Assembly (NCBI RefSeq): GCF_003352185.1 | Contig: NZ_CP029608.1 | Location: forward strand, 5,374,501 to 5,438,500 | Direction of reading: 5' to 3' | Length of the DNA: 64,000 nt | DNA from: Pseudomonas kribbensis | GTDB lineage: Bacteria; Pseudomonadota; Gammaproteobacteria; Pseudomonadales; Pseudomonadaceae | Part shown: in pieces, positions 19,496 to 28,609 of the stretch | Layout of the letters: every line of letters starts with the position of its first letter | How positions within the stretch are numbered: the first letter of the stretch is position 1 | Made by a program: the position numbers and the translations under genes | Notes under the pieces: model-generated | Databases searched by the model: none | Told to the model about the DNA's origin: nothing | The model's input: the letters and a program-made list of their open reading frames with translations, nothing else

Positions 19496-19647
19496 GCTCG
19501 GACTGGGCGTCGGCTACAGCCTTTGGTTTCGGCTGCGCGCTTGTGGTTAAATACGGCGTCTTTTGCCCCGGGGCTTTTCAACGGGGCGCTCATCATAACA
19601 GGACGGCCCCGCCCAAGACAGCGGCCGTCATAGGGACGCAAGCCGCC

Positions 19648-20664
19648 ATGCAAGTGAAACACCTGCTGCTGATCGCCATCCTCGCATTGACCGCTGCTTG
19701 CTCATCGAAGGAAGTCGTAGACGAAAACCTGAGCGAAACCGAGCTGTACCAGCAGGCTCAAAAGGACCTGGACAACAACAGTTACACCAGTGCCACCGCC
19801 AAGCTGAAGGCTCTGGAGTCGCGCTATCCGTTCGGTCGCTACGCAGATCAGGCACAACTTGAACTGATTTATGCGAACTACAAGAATTCGGAACCGGAAG
19901 CTGCAAAGTCCGCCGCCGAGCGCTTCATTCGTCTGCACCCTCAGCACCCGAACGTCGATTACGCCTACTACCTCAAGGGCCTGACCTCGTTCGACCAGGA
20001 CGTCGGCCTGCTGGCGCGCTTCCTGCCGCTGGACATGACCAAGCGTGACCCGGGCGCTGCCCGCGACTCCTACAACGAGTTCGCCCAGCTGACCAGCCGT
20101 TACCCGAACAGCCGCTACGCGCCGGACGCCAAGCAGCGCATGATCTATCTGCGCAACCTGCTGGCAGCCTACGAAATCCACGTGGCCGACTACTACCTGA
20201 CCCGTCAGGCCTACGTCGCCGCCGCCAACCGTGGCCGCTATGTAGTGGAAAACTTCCAGGAAACCCCATCGGTCGGCGACGGCCTGGCGGTGATGACCGA
20301 AGCCTACCAGCGTCTGCACCTGGACGAACTGGCGGCCACCAGCCTGGAAACCCTGAAGCTCAACTACCCGAATCACCCGAGCCTGAAAGACGGTCAGTTC
20401 GTACCGTCGGTCGCCGAAGCCGACAACCGTTCGTGGCTGAGCAAGGCCACTCTGGGCCTGATCGAATCCCGTCCGCCGCTGCCGCCGGGAGAGACCCGCG
20501 CCAACCAGGACGTACAGAAGCAGTTCCAGGATGCGAAAGACGCGATCCCGAACGAGCTCAAGCCTAAAGACGAAAACGGCGAAGTGATCGAAGCGCCGGA
20601 ACCGGAGTCCAGCAACAGCGACCGCTCCATTTTCAGCTACTTGACCTTTGGTCTGTTCGACTGA
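19648..20664 (+). CDS. bamD: Outer-membrane assembly lipoprotein BamD
   Basis: The 338-residue lipoprotein starts at 19648 ([11 protein letters not shown]); the longer open frame upstream is spurious. The lipobox LTAAC places the lipidated cysteine at C18. Tetratricopeptide-like repeats follow ([30 protein letters not shown], aligned in 19-residue helices) over about residues 35-240, then an acidic, proline-rich tail. BamD is the essential partner of BamA in inserting outer-membrane proteins. The tail from about residue 270 on is longer than in E. coli BamD (245 residues), a normal feature in Pseudomonas as far as I recall. Confidence 0.95.
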   Translation: MQVKHLLLIAILALTAACSSKEVVDENLSETELYQQAQKDLDNNSYTSATAKLKALESRYPFGRYADQAQLELIYANYKNSEPEAAKSAAERFIRLHPQHPNVDYAYYLKGLTSFDQDVGLLARFLPLDMTKRDPGAARDSYNEFAQLTSRYPNSRYAPDAKQRMIYLRNLLAAYEIHVADYYLTRQAYVAAANRGRYVVENFQETPSVGDGLAVMTEAYQRLHLDELAATSLETLKLNYPNHPSLKDGQFVPSVAEADNRSWLSKATLGLIESRPPLPPGETRANQDVQKQFQDAKDAIPNELKPKDENGEVIEAPEPESSNSDRSIFSYLTFGLFD

Positions 20665-20685
20665 TCACTTCGGTGATGCAAAAAA

Positions 20686-20705
20686 GGGAGATCTTCGGAT
20701 CTCCC
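20686..20705 (+). terminator. bamD terminator
   Basis: An 8-bp stem (20686-20693 with 20698-20705) carries a stable TTCG tetraloop, an A-run before it and six Ts after it. A smaller ATCAC-TTCG-GTGAT hairpin overlaps the bamD stop. Confidence 0.92.
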
Positions 20706-20790
20706 TTTTTTATTGCCGCGTTTTATTGCGCTGTGCGCCTGCCAAGACCTTGGCTAAACTGCCGGATCATCAGTCAAAAAGCCGCCCATC

Positions 20791-21024
20791 ATGCTTCGTC
20801 TACTCTTCTGGATCGCCCTGATCGCTGCCGCCGTCTGGCTCTGGCGCAAATTCAAGGCGCCTGTCGCACCCACGCAATCCCCCCGCGAACAGGATGCCGC
20901 ACCGATGGTGCGTTGCGCCCATTGCGGTGTGCACCTGCCACGCGACCGCGCGCTGAGCCTTCGTCAACAGTGGTATTGCAGCCAGGCTCACCTCGAGCAA
21001 GGCCCCGGTTCCAGTGATCGCTGA
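20791..21024 (+). CDS. Small zinc-ribbon-like membrane protein (PP0621 type)
   Basis: The 77-residue protein has one N-terminal membrane helix (MLRLLFWIALIAAAVWLWRKF), then a soluble tail with CAHCGVHLPRDRAL and WYCSQAHLEQG. The three cysteines plus histidines could bind one zinc. I associate this with the PP0621 family of pseudomonads. It overlaps the pilS start by 11 bases, so it belongs to the pilS-pilR transcript and may affect PilS at the membrane, which is inference only. Confidence 0.75.
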   Translation: MLRLLFWIALIAAAVWLWRKFKAPVAPTQSPREQDAAPMVRCAHCGVHLPRDRALSLRQQWYCSQAHLEQGPGSSDR

Positions 21025-22603
21025 GGCGACCGACGCCACTCGCAAACAGGCCCAGCGACTGCTGCGCCTCTATCACCTCTACCGTCTGAGCGTCGGCATC
21101 ACCCTGGTGCTGCTGATCTCCAGCAACATGGACAACCGCCTGCTGACGTCGGCCGACGACGAACTGCTGCGCAATGGCAGCTGGTTGTACCTGGTGCTGA
21201 ATATCCTGCTGGTGGTGTTCCTGGAGAACATCCGCCGTCCGGCCCAGTTGTTCGGGCTGGCCCTGGTCGACATCCTGCTGCTGTGCGGCCTGTTCTACGC
21301 CGCCGGCGGCGTGGCCAGCCCGGTCGGCAATCTGCTGATCGTCTCGGTAGCCATCAGCAACACATTACTGAAACGCCGTATCGGCGTGCTGATTGCGGCC
21401 ATCGGTGCACTCGGCATTGTCGGTCTCAGCTTCCTGCTGAGCTTCAGTCATCCCCTGAGCGCCAACGAATACTTGCAGGCGGGCACCCTCGGCGCTCTGT
21501 GTTTTGCCGGAGCGCTGCTGGTGCAAGGCTTGATCCGCCGCCTCGAAGTCAGCGAGACCCTCGCCGAGCAACGGGCCAGCGAGGTGGTCAGCCTCGAGGC
21601 TCTCAACGCCTTGATCCTGCAGCGCATGCGCACCGGCATTCTGGTCCTCGACGAACAACGCCGGGTGCAACTCGCCAACCAAAGCGCCCGGACGCTGTTG
21701 GCGCAGTCGCCCCTTGAAGGCCATTTGATCGATGATTATTCGACCGCGCTGGTCGAGCGCCTGAACCTGTGGCTGAACAACCCGACCCTGCGCCCGCAGA
21801 GCCTGAAAATCGCCGCCAACGGCCTGGAACTGCAACCGAGCTTCATCGCCCTGGAGCAGAGCCCGAACCGCCAGACCCTGGTGTTTCTCGAGGACCTCGC
21901 GCAAATCGCCCAGCAGGCCCAGCAACTGAAGCTCGCCGCACTCGGGCGCCTGACCGCCGGCATCGCCCACGAGATCCGCAACCCGCTGGGTGCCATCAGT
22001 CACGCCGCACAGTTGCTGCGGGAATCCGAGGAACTCGATGGCGCGGACCAGCGTCTGACGCAGATCATCCAGGATCACTCCCAGCGCATGAACCGAGTCA
22101 TTGAAAACGTCCTGCAACTGTCCCGCCGCCAGCAGAGCGCGCCGCAACGGCTGGATCTCGAGCCATGGCTCGAGCACTTCGTCGAGGAAAGCCGCGAACA
22201 GGCCAGCGAGCACCAACGGATCCATCTGAACATCGAATCCGGGGATTTCCGAACCCTGATGGACCCGGGGCAACTGACGCAAATTCTCGACAATCTGTTG
22301 CGCAACGGCTGGCGGCACAGCGCCCTGCTGCACGATCCGGCGCAGGTCTGGCTGCGGCTGTTCATCGACTCCGAGAGCCAGCTGGCCGTGCTCGAAGTCC
22401 AGGACAACGGCCCCGGCGTGGCGCTGGATCAGCAGGCGCATCTGTTCGAACCCTTCTTCACCACCAGCAGCCAGGGCACCGGCCTTGGGCTTTATCTGTC
22501 CCGTGAGCTGTGCGAAAGCAATCAGGCCCGCCTAGACTTCAAACCACGCCAAGGCGGCGGCTGCTTTCGCATCACCTTTGCTCACGGACGGAAACAAAGT
22601 TGA
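21014..22603 (+). CDS. pilS: Sensor histidine kinase PilS
   Basis: The 529-residue kinase uses a GTG start at 21014, giving MIAEATDATRKQ. About six membrane helices lie within residues 20-180, a PAS-like region at about 190-300, and the H-box AGIAHEIRNPLGAI with H319, the same residue number as in P. aeruginosa PilS. N, G1 and G2 boxes follow (DNLLRNGWRH, VQDNGPGV, GTGLGLYLS). The kinase senses pilin in the membrane and phosphorylates PilR. Its stop overlaps the pilR TTG start, so the two are translationally coupled. Confidence 0.94.
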   Translation: MIAEATDATRKQAQRLLRLYHLYRLSVGITLVLLISSNMDNRLLTSADDELLRNGSWLYLVLNILLVVFLENIRRPAQLFGLALVDILLLCGLFYAAGGVASPVGNLLIVSVAISNTLLKRRIGVLIAAIGALGIVGLSFLLSFSHPLSANEYLQAGTLGALCFAGALLVQGLIRRLEVSETLAEQRASEVVSLEALNALILQRMRTGILVLDEQRRVQLANQSARTLLAQSPLEGHLIDDYSTALVERLNLWLNNPTLRPQSLKIAANGLELQPSFIALEQSPNRQTLVFLEDLAQIAQQAQQLKLAALGRLTAGIAHEIRNPLGAISHAAQLLRESEELDGADQRLTQIIQDHSQRMNRVIENVLQLSRRQQSAPQRLDLEPWLEHFVEESREQASEHQRIHLNIESGDFRTLMDPGQLTQILDNLLRNGWRHSALLHDPAQVWLRLFIDSESQLAVLEVQDNGPGVALDQQAHLFEPFFTTSSQGTGLGLYLSRELCESNQARLDFKPRQGGGCFRITFAHGRKQS

Positions 22604-23946
22604 ACACGAGCCCACGGCAAAAAATCCTCATCGTCGACGACGAACCGGATATCCGCGAACTCCTGGAAATCACCCTGGGACGGATGAAACTCGACACCTT
22701 CAGCGCACGCAACCTCGGCGAAGCCCAGGCGCTGCTGAACCGCGACACCTTCGACCTGTGCCTGACCGACATGCGCCTGCCGGACGGCACCGGGCTGGAA
22801 CTGGTGCAGCACATTCAGCAACGCTACCCACAATTGCCGGTGGCGATGATCACCGCCTATGGCAGCCTGGAAACAGCGATCAACGCCCTGAAAGTCGGGG
22901 CTTTCGACTTCCTGACCAAACCGGTGGACCTCACCCGACTGCGCGAGCTGGTCGCCACCGCGTTGCGCATGCCGGCGACGGGCGGCGTCTGCACCTCTAT
23001 TGACCGGCGCCTGCTCGGTGACTCATTGCCCATGCGCAACCTGCGCAAGCAGATCGATAAACTGGCCCGCAGTCAGGCGCCGGTCTATATCAGCGGCGAG
23101 TCCGGTAGTGGCAAGGAGCTGGTCGCCCGGCTGATTCACGAACAAGGCCCGCGCGCCAGCCAACCATTCGTGCCAGTGAATTGCGGGGCGATTCCTTCGG
23201 AACTGATGGAGAGCGAGTTCTTCGGTCACCGCAAAGGCAGTTTCACGGGTGCGGTGGACGATAAGCCGGGCCTGTTCCAGGCCGCCCATGGCGGGACGCT
23301 GTTTCTCGATGAAGTGGCGGACTTGCCGCTGTCGATGCAGGTCAAGCTGCTGCGGGCAATCCAGGAAAAAGCCGTGCGCAGCGTCGGCGGCCAGCAGGAG
23401 ACCGTGGTCGATGTGCGTATTCTCTGCGCCACTCACAAGGACCTGGACGCCGAAGTCGCCGCCGAGCGCTTTCGGCAGGATCTGTATTACCGGCTGAACG
23501 TGATCGAACTGCGGGTGCCTTCTCTGCGCGAACGTCGTGACGATATCGAGGCATTGGCCAGCCATGTGCTCAAGCGTCTGGCCCATGGCACTGGCCAGCC
23601 GGCGGCGCGCCTGCATCCACAAGCGCTGGAGGCCTTGAAGAATTATCGCTTTCCGGGAAATGTCCGGGAGTTGGAGAACGTCCTCGAGCGCGCGCACACC
23701 CTGTGCGAAAACCGCACGATCGAGGCCGACGACCTGCGCCTGAGCGAAGGCAATTGCGCAGCCGAGGGCGGCATTGCCGATCTCACACAGATCGACAACC
23801 TCGAAGACTATCTGGAAAACGTCGAGCGCAAACTGATCCTGCAGGCGCTGGAGGAAACCCGCTGGAACCGTACGGCTGCGGCCCAGCGGTTGAATCTGTC
23901 ATTCCGTTCGATGCGCTACAGGCTCAAGAAGCTCGGCCTGGATTAA
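22600..23946 (+). CDS. pilR: Sigma-54 activator PilR
   Basis: The 448-residue response regulator starts at the TTG overlapping the pilS stop (TTGA); the longer frame upstream lies inside pilS and has no receiver homology. The receiver domain has phospho-acceptor D57 (CLTDMRLPDGTG). The central AAA+ domain has Walker A GESGSGKE and the sigma-54 contact loop GSFTGA (the GAFTGA motif with S). A C-terminal Fis-type HTH ends in RTAAAQRLNLSFRSMRYRLKKLGL. It activates the pilA promoter. Its stop shares TTAA with the convergent thiO stop. Confidence 0.95.
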   Translation: MNTSPRQKILIVDDEPDIRELLEITLGRMKLDTFSARNLGEAQALLNRDTFDLCLTDMRLPDGTGLELVQHIQQRYPQLPVAMITAYGSLETAINALKVGAFDFLTKPVDLTRLRELVATALRMPATGGVCTSIDRRLLGDSLPMRNLRKQIDKLARSQAPVYISGESGSGKELVARLIHEQGPRASQPFVPVNCGAIPSELMESEFFGHRKGSFTGAVDDKPGLFQAAHGGTLFLDEVADLPLSMQVKLLRAIQEKAVRSVGGQQETVVDVRILCATHKDLDAEVAAERFRQDLYYRLNVIELRVPSLRERRDDIEALASHVLKRLAHGTGQPAARLHPQALEALKNYRFPGNVRELENVLERAHTLCENRTIEADDLRLSEGNCAAEGGIADLTQIDNLEDYLENVERKLILQALEETRWNRTAAAQRLNLSFRSMRYRLKKLGLD

Positions 23947-25043
23947 ATGCGCCCGGTCGGGGCATACGGCGCCGGATCGATGATCGGCGCCCGCCCCAGC
24001 ATCACATCGGCAAACAGCTGACAGGAGGCAGGCGCCAGCACCAGTCCGTTGCGGTAATGCCCGCAGTTGAGCCACAAACCATCGAAGCCTGGCACCCGGC
24101 CGATGTAGGGAATGCCCTCCGGCGAGCCGGGACGCAACCCGGCCCAGTGTCCCACCACTTCGGCATCCGCCAGCGCCGGCAGCAATTCGACCGCCGAGGC
24201 CTTGAGACTTTCCAGTGCACTGTCGGTCGGGGTCTTGTCGAAACCTTCGTGCTCCAGCGTGCTGCCGATCAGGATATGCCCGTCGCGACGCGGAATCGCA
24301 TAGCGCCCCTTGGCCAGCACCATGCTCGGCAGGAAGTCCGCCGCGCACTTGTAGAGAATCATCTGGCCTTTGACCGGTTCCACCGGCAGCGAAAGATTCA
24401 GCGTCTTGAGCAGCTCGCCGCTCCACGCCCCCGCCGTCAGCACCACCTGATCGCCGTTGATCACGCCTTTCGAGGTTTGCACACCGACAACCTTCTCGCC
24501 CTCCCGGACAAAACCGCTGACCTCGCATTGTTCGTGAATCGTCACGTTAGGCAGCGCCTGCAACGCCGCTTTCAGCGATTTCACCAGCCGTGGGTTGCGT
24601 ACGTTGGCCACGTCGGCCATGTAGATCGCCCGGGAAAAACCACCGCCAAGTACCGGCACCGCATCATGGGCCGCCGAGATATCCACAGCCCGCAGCGGAC
24701 GGCTTTCCCGCTCGGCCCAGGCCAGAGCTTCGGCCTCATCATCCAGATCCAGCCAGTACAGGCCCGTGGTATGGACTTCAGGATCGACGCCGGTGTCGGC
24801 GAACAGGCGCTCGCCCAGCTGTGGATAAAAGTCCTGCGACCAGTGCGCCAGCGCCGTGACGGCCGGGCTATAGCGCCATGGATACAGCGGAGAAACGATG
24901 CCGCCGCCAGCCCAGGACGATTCCTGGCCGACGTTCGAACGATCCAGCAGCACCACGCTGCGCACTTCGGAGGCGAGGTTGTACGCGGTCAGCAGGCCAA
25001 TCACCCCGCCCCCGACAATCACCACTTGCTGTTGCCTGGTCAT
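23943..25043 (-). CDS. thiO: Glycine oxidase ThiO
   Basis: The 366-residue FAD-dependent oxidase of the DAO family has an N-terminal dinucleotide motif (VVIVGGGVIGLLTAYNLA, about 7-24). The ESSWAGGGIVSPLYPW segment follows, and the C-terminal GLRPGSPEGIPYIGRVPGFDGLWLNCGHYRNGLVLAP contains the FAD-tail and substrate motifs. It makes iminoglycine from glycine for the thiazole ring of thiamine. It is convergent with pilR with no spacer, and lies 57 bases from the pilE stop. Confidence 0.9.
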   Translation of the reverse strand: MTRQQQVVIVGGGVIGLLTAYNLASEVRSVVLLDRSNVGQESSWAGGGIVSPLYPWRYSPAVTALAHWSQDFYPQLGERLFADTGVDPEVHTTGLYWLDLDDEAEALAWAERESRPLRAVDISAAHDAVPVLGGGFSRAIYMADVANVRNPRLVKSLKAALQALPNVTIHEQCEVSGFVREGEKVVGVQTSKGVINGDQVVLTAGAWSGELLKTLNLSLPVEPVKGQMILYKCAADFLPSMVLAKGRYAIPRRDGHILIGSTLEHEGFDKTPTDSALESLKASAVELLPALADAEVVGHWAGLRPGSPEGIPYIGRVPGFDGLWLNCGHYRNGLVLAPASCQLFADVMLGRAPIIDPAPYAPTGRI

Positions 25044-25070
25044 GTTTGTTCCAACCGTAAAAAAGACAGT

Positions 25071-25087
25071 GGGCGCAAAAGGCGCCC
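25071..25087 (-). terminator. Terminator of the minor pilin operon
   Basis: A 6-bp GC stem (25071-25076 with 25082-25087) lies 14 bases after the pilE stop on the minus strand. The T-run (TTTTTT) comes seven bases further on, so the distance is larger than usual. Confidence 0.55.
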
Positions 25088-25100
25088 GAATGAAAGCGGC

Positions 25101-25502
25101 TCAGCGGCCCCAGCAATCCTTGGTGGCAAGCCCGGCAGTCGCGTTGATCATGCTGCGCACACCGGTGTTGGTGAGGGTGAAGTCCCCGCACTTGTCGCCG
25201 GCCATGGTCGTGCCGGCCTTGCGGGTCGCGGTCAGCAGGTAGGTCTGGTCAGCGATGGTCGGGGTGATGGTGTAGAAATCATTGCCCGTGCTGAGCCCGG
25301 TGACACCGGTGTAAACATTGTTGCGGGTGTAGAAGCGCTCGAGGGTCTGCGCCTGCTCGTTCAGTAGCGAGGCCACTTCGGCGCGGCGGCCCTTCTTCAG
25401 GTATTCGGTATAGCTTGGTGCGGCAATGGTGATGATGATCCCGATGATCGCAATCACGATCATGATTTCGATCAGGGTGAACCCGCGGATGGATCTGCGC
25501 AT
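25101..25502 (-). CDS. pilE: Minor pilin PilE
   Basis: The 133-residue protein has a class III leader MRRSIRG cut before FTLIEIM (Glu at +5), then a pilin helix (IVIAIIGIIITIAAPSYTEYL). The soluble part has two C-terminal cysteines (GDKCGDF, TKDCWG). It is the last gene of the fimU-pilVWX-pilY1-pilE operon, 14 bases after pilY1. Minor pilins prime pilus assembly and link PilY1 to the tip. P. aeruginosa has pilY2 between pilY1 and pilE; it is missing here. Confidence 0.93.
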   Translation of the reverse strand: MRRSIRGFTLIEIMIVIAIIGIIITIAAPSYTEYLKKGRRAEVASLLNEQAQTLERFYTRNNVYTGVTGLSTGNDFYTITPTIADQTYLLTATRKAGTTMAGDKCGDFTLTNTGVRSMINATAGLATKDCWGR

Positions 25503-25516
25503 GCCTCAACTCTCGC

Positions 25517-28500
25517 TTACTGTATTTGTCGCCACATGATACGACGGCTGCCGCCGCCGGATTTTTCCACCAGGGTGGTGATCCCGCCACTGGAATCGTT
25601 CACGATCTTGCGCGATGCGCCGTTGACGATGGCGTTCAGCGTAGGAATGCCGCCACTGAACACCACACCGCTGGAAATCGTGTCATTGGTGTCGACCACG
25701 CCGTCGGCGTTGGTGTCGAGCACCGCATAGTTGAGCATCTTACCGCTGAACGCATCGAGTTCGACCAGTTTGCCGGTACCGAAGCTGGAGCACGGGTCGG
25801 TGGTATCGACACTGGCCGTTGTAAATACGATTCGACCCAGCACCAGGCTGGCCTGATTGATCACCCGCTCGCCGGTCAATACGTTGTTGTACACCAGCGG
25901 CAGATACCAGCCCTTCTCCGCCGGATACGTGGTGTCGTTCTGGGTCGTGGTAATGAACTGCCCTGAACTGCCCGAGAACACACCGGTGATGGCCTGGGCC
26001 TGCAAACTGCTGACCGTCAGTTGCCCCGAACCGCCATCGGCATCCCACACCGAATAGAACGCTTGCAGATCCTTGTTGGTCTTGTCGGCGGTTTCGTTGA
26101 ATTTGCCGGTACCGACAAAAATCTGTTTGCCCCCCAATGAATTGTCCGCCAGCAATGGCTGCGCCGTGATCGGTTGCGTCGTGCCACCCGCCGTGGTGAA
26201 CAGCGGTTTGCCGGAAAACGCCACGCCCCAGCTGTCGGTGGTGGTCGCGCTCAGGTCGAATTTCCACAGGCGCCCCTTCAAGTCTCCACCGTACGCGGCC
26301 TGCACCACGTTCTGCGAATTGACCTTGAGCTTCACCGACGACAGTCCGTTGGTGGTCTCGGTACTGTCGATAACTATTTTTTTGATCAGCGAACCGTCGC
26401 GTACATCCAGCACATACAGCGCCGCCACCCCCGAGTTGCTGCCGTAGCCATTGGCGATGAAAGCCGCCCAGCGACCATCGGCCAAGCGTGCCACTTCCGG
26501 ACGGGCGTAGGCATAACCCAGATCATTGAAAGCGTTCGCGGTGCTGGCAGTGGCCGGTGCACTCACTTCCCACAATGCATTGAGAATGTTCCCCGCCGAG
26601 GCGTCGAACAACTGCAAGGCATAGAACGTCTTGCCACCGGCCCCGGTGCCGCCGATGGCCAGGGTCTTCCAGGCCGTGCCGAACTGCGCGTCATAGACAC
26701 CGACCTGCCCGTCCACCAGAAACTTGTGGCTGACGCCGTTGATGTAGTTGGGGTCGGCGATCAATCGCAACGACGGCAGCACGCTCGACGGCATGTAGGC
26801 GTAACGCCGGGTGCCGTTGGCCGGGTTGATGACGCTGACGAAACCGTCGTTGCCGTTCACCACCAGGTTGGCATTCATGTTTGCGGCCTTGGTGGTCAGG
26901 TAACTGGTGTAGGTGGTGTCGCCCGACAGGTTGGAGGCGGTCTTGTCCGTGGGTGCGGCCAGCACCAGCGGCGAGTTGATGATGTCGCCCAGCAATACGC
27001 TGCGCACCTTGAGCCCGGTCTTGTTGGTGCCCTTGCTCCACTCCACCAGGTCGCTGCCACTGATGCCGGAGGGCAGGCTCTGGCCGAGCGTTGTCTGCTG
27101 CGCTGCAGAGAAATTGCCGTAAGCCAGCGTCACCGCTGCGTTGCTCAAGGTATTCCACGATTGATAGGTCGGTGCCGTGGCGCCGGGGACGATGGCGGTG
27201 TCGGTCGTCCACAGCACCGTCGAGGTGTTGACCGTCCCGCTCGAGGTAAAGCCGAAGGACTTGATGGTGCCGCGCCAGTCCCGGGGATCGTAACTGGTCT
27301 GGAAATAGCTGCTGCCGCTCACCAGCGTCGTAGCGCTGGTCACGCCACTGCCGCCGGAGCCGGCCTTGGAGGTGATGTCGCTCAATGCCGATGACAACGC
27401 CGTGTTGAGGCCGGCACTGTCGGTGGCCTGGTAATACTTGCCCTGGCCATAGTTCGCCGCGTCCGACAACATGTCATTGGCGGCGGTGAAGCCGACGGTA
27501 TAGGTGTTCATGTTCTGTTTGGGAAAGTCCGGCGAACTCCAGCTCTTGCCGGCCGCATCGACTCCGGTCGAGCGCATGTCGATATCGAAGGCGAACTTGG
27601 CGATGTCGTCCAGGTACAGCGTGTCACCTTCGTTATCGCCGTTGAGGTTGTTGCCGTCATTGTTGATGCCGTCCCAGTTCGGCAATCGGCTACCGCCCAG
27701 CGGGTCGTTGGTGGGGAACGTGCGGTCGTAGGTCGGCAGGCCGTCGGTAATCACCACCCCGTAGTTTTTCTGACAACGATACTGGATCGGGCTGATGTAG
27801 GTGCTCGGCGTGGTGTTGTAGTAGGGCGTCATGCCGCGCATGTAGCGGGTGATTTCGTAATAGGTTTCCGCCAAGGGCGTATTGGCCACGGCGCTCAGGC
27901 CGCTGATCGCCGTGATCAATGCGTTGTAGTTACTGTCGGCCTGGGCCTGGGTCACGCTGCCGCTGACCGGCGCCAGGTCGCTGACGGACCGGGCGATGTA
28001 GCCGCCGTTGCCCGGGTTGCTGCTGGTGGCCGGGTTGAATGTCGACAGGCCGAAACGCAGGTTACGGTTGCTGGTCACCAGTGCGGTGGAAACGTTGCGG
28101 GCGACGTTGATCCGGTAGTCGTTGGGAATCGCCCCGGTGGTGAAATCACGGGTGCCGTTGCTGATGGCGAGGCCGACCACGTAGGCGATGTAATCCCCGT
28201 AATACCGGGTATTGCCGCCGCCGACCGGGTCCGGCAGTTTAAGGCACAACGGCGCCAGGCTGTTGTTGTAGAACGCATAGGCACCGCCGGAGCAGCCGGA
28301 GGTCGGCAGGCTCGACAGAAACACCGGATCGCCGGTGATAGCCGTCGAAGACAGGCACAAACCCAGCACCGCGTTGCACTGCCGGGCCGGTGTGCGGGTG
28401 ACCGTAGGATCGAAACCCGCAGCGTAAATAATGCTGTTCATGCTGCCCGAGTCGTCGATCAGCAAGATGACATTCGGCGGCACGGCGGCGGCACTGAGCA

Positions 28501-28609
28501 ATGGCGAATCAGACGGCGTGAACGCATACGCCGGCGCGGCCAGATACAACCCCGCAAGAAACCCCGCCAACCACGGCCGCCAGCCAGAGCGTCGTTCAGT
28601 ACTTCGCAT
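25517..28609 (-). CDS. pilY1: Pilus tip adhesin/mechanosensor PilY1
   Basis: The 1030-residue protein starts at MRSTERRSGW, with a GGAGAG ribosome site, and overlaps pilX by 14 bases. A signal peptide ends near AYA29. A von Willebrand A-like region starts at NVILLIDDSGSMNS, with the MIDAS motif D52-x-S54-x-S56. The C-terminal half (about 560-1030) is the PilY1/PilC beta-propeller, with an intact calcium loop D965-x-N967-x-D969-x-V971-x-D973 (DTNADGVVD). It is exported to the pilus tip, where it adheres to surfaces and signals contact. Its middle is serine/threonine/glycine-rich, as in other PilY1 proteins. Confidence 0.95.
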   Translation of the reverse strand: MRSTERRSGWRPWLAGFLAGLYLAAPAYAFTPSDSPLLSAAAVPPNVILLIDDSGSMNSIIYAAGFDPTVTRTPARQCNAVLGLCLSSTAITGDPVFLSSLPTSGCSGGAYAFYNNSLAPLCLKLPDPVGGGNTRYYGDYIAYVVGLAISNGTRDFTTGAIPNDYRINVARNVSTALVTSNRNLRFGLSTFNPATSSNPGNGGYIARSVSDLAPVSGSVTQAQADSNYNALITAISGLSAVANTPLAETYYEITRYMRGMTPYYNTTPSTYISPIQYRCQKNYGVVITDGLPTYDRTFPTNDPLGGSRLPNWDGINNDGNNLNGDNEGDTLYLDDIAKFAFDIDMRSTGVDAAGKSWSSPDFPKQNMNTYTVGFTAANDMLSDAANYGQGKYYQATDSAGLNTALSSALSDITSKAGSGGSGVTSATTLVSGSSYFQTSYDPRDWRGTIKSFGFTSSGTVNTSTVLWTTDTAIVPGATAPTYQSWNTLSNAAVTLAYGNFSAAQQTTLGQSLPSGISGSDLVEWSKGTNKTGLKVRSVLLGDIINSPLVLAAPTDKTASNLSGDTTYTSYLTTKAANMNANLVVNGNDGFVSVINPANGTRRYAYMPSSVLPSLRLIADPNYINGVSHKFLVDGQVGVYDAQFGTAWKTLAIGGTGAGGKTFYALQLFDASAGNILNALWEVSAPATASTANAFNDLGYAYARPEVARLADGRWAAFIANGYGSNSGVAALYVLDVRDGSLIKKIVIDSTETTNGLSSVKLKVNSQNVVQAAYGGDLKGRLWKFDLSATTTDSWGVAFSGKPLFTTAGGTTQPITAQPLLADNSLGGKQIFVGTGKFNETADKTNKDLQAFYSVWDADGGSGQLTVSSLQAQAITGVFSGSSGQFITTTQNDTTYPAEKGWYLPLVYNNVLTGERVINQASLVLGRIVFTTASVDTTDPCSSFGTGKLVELDAFSGKMLNYAVLDTNADGVVDTNDTISSGVVFSGGIPTLNAIVNGASRKIVNDSSGGITTLVEKSGGGSRRIMWRQIQ

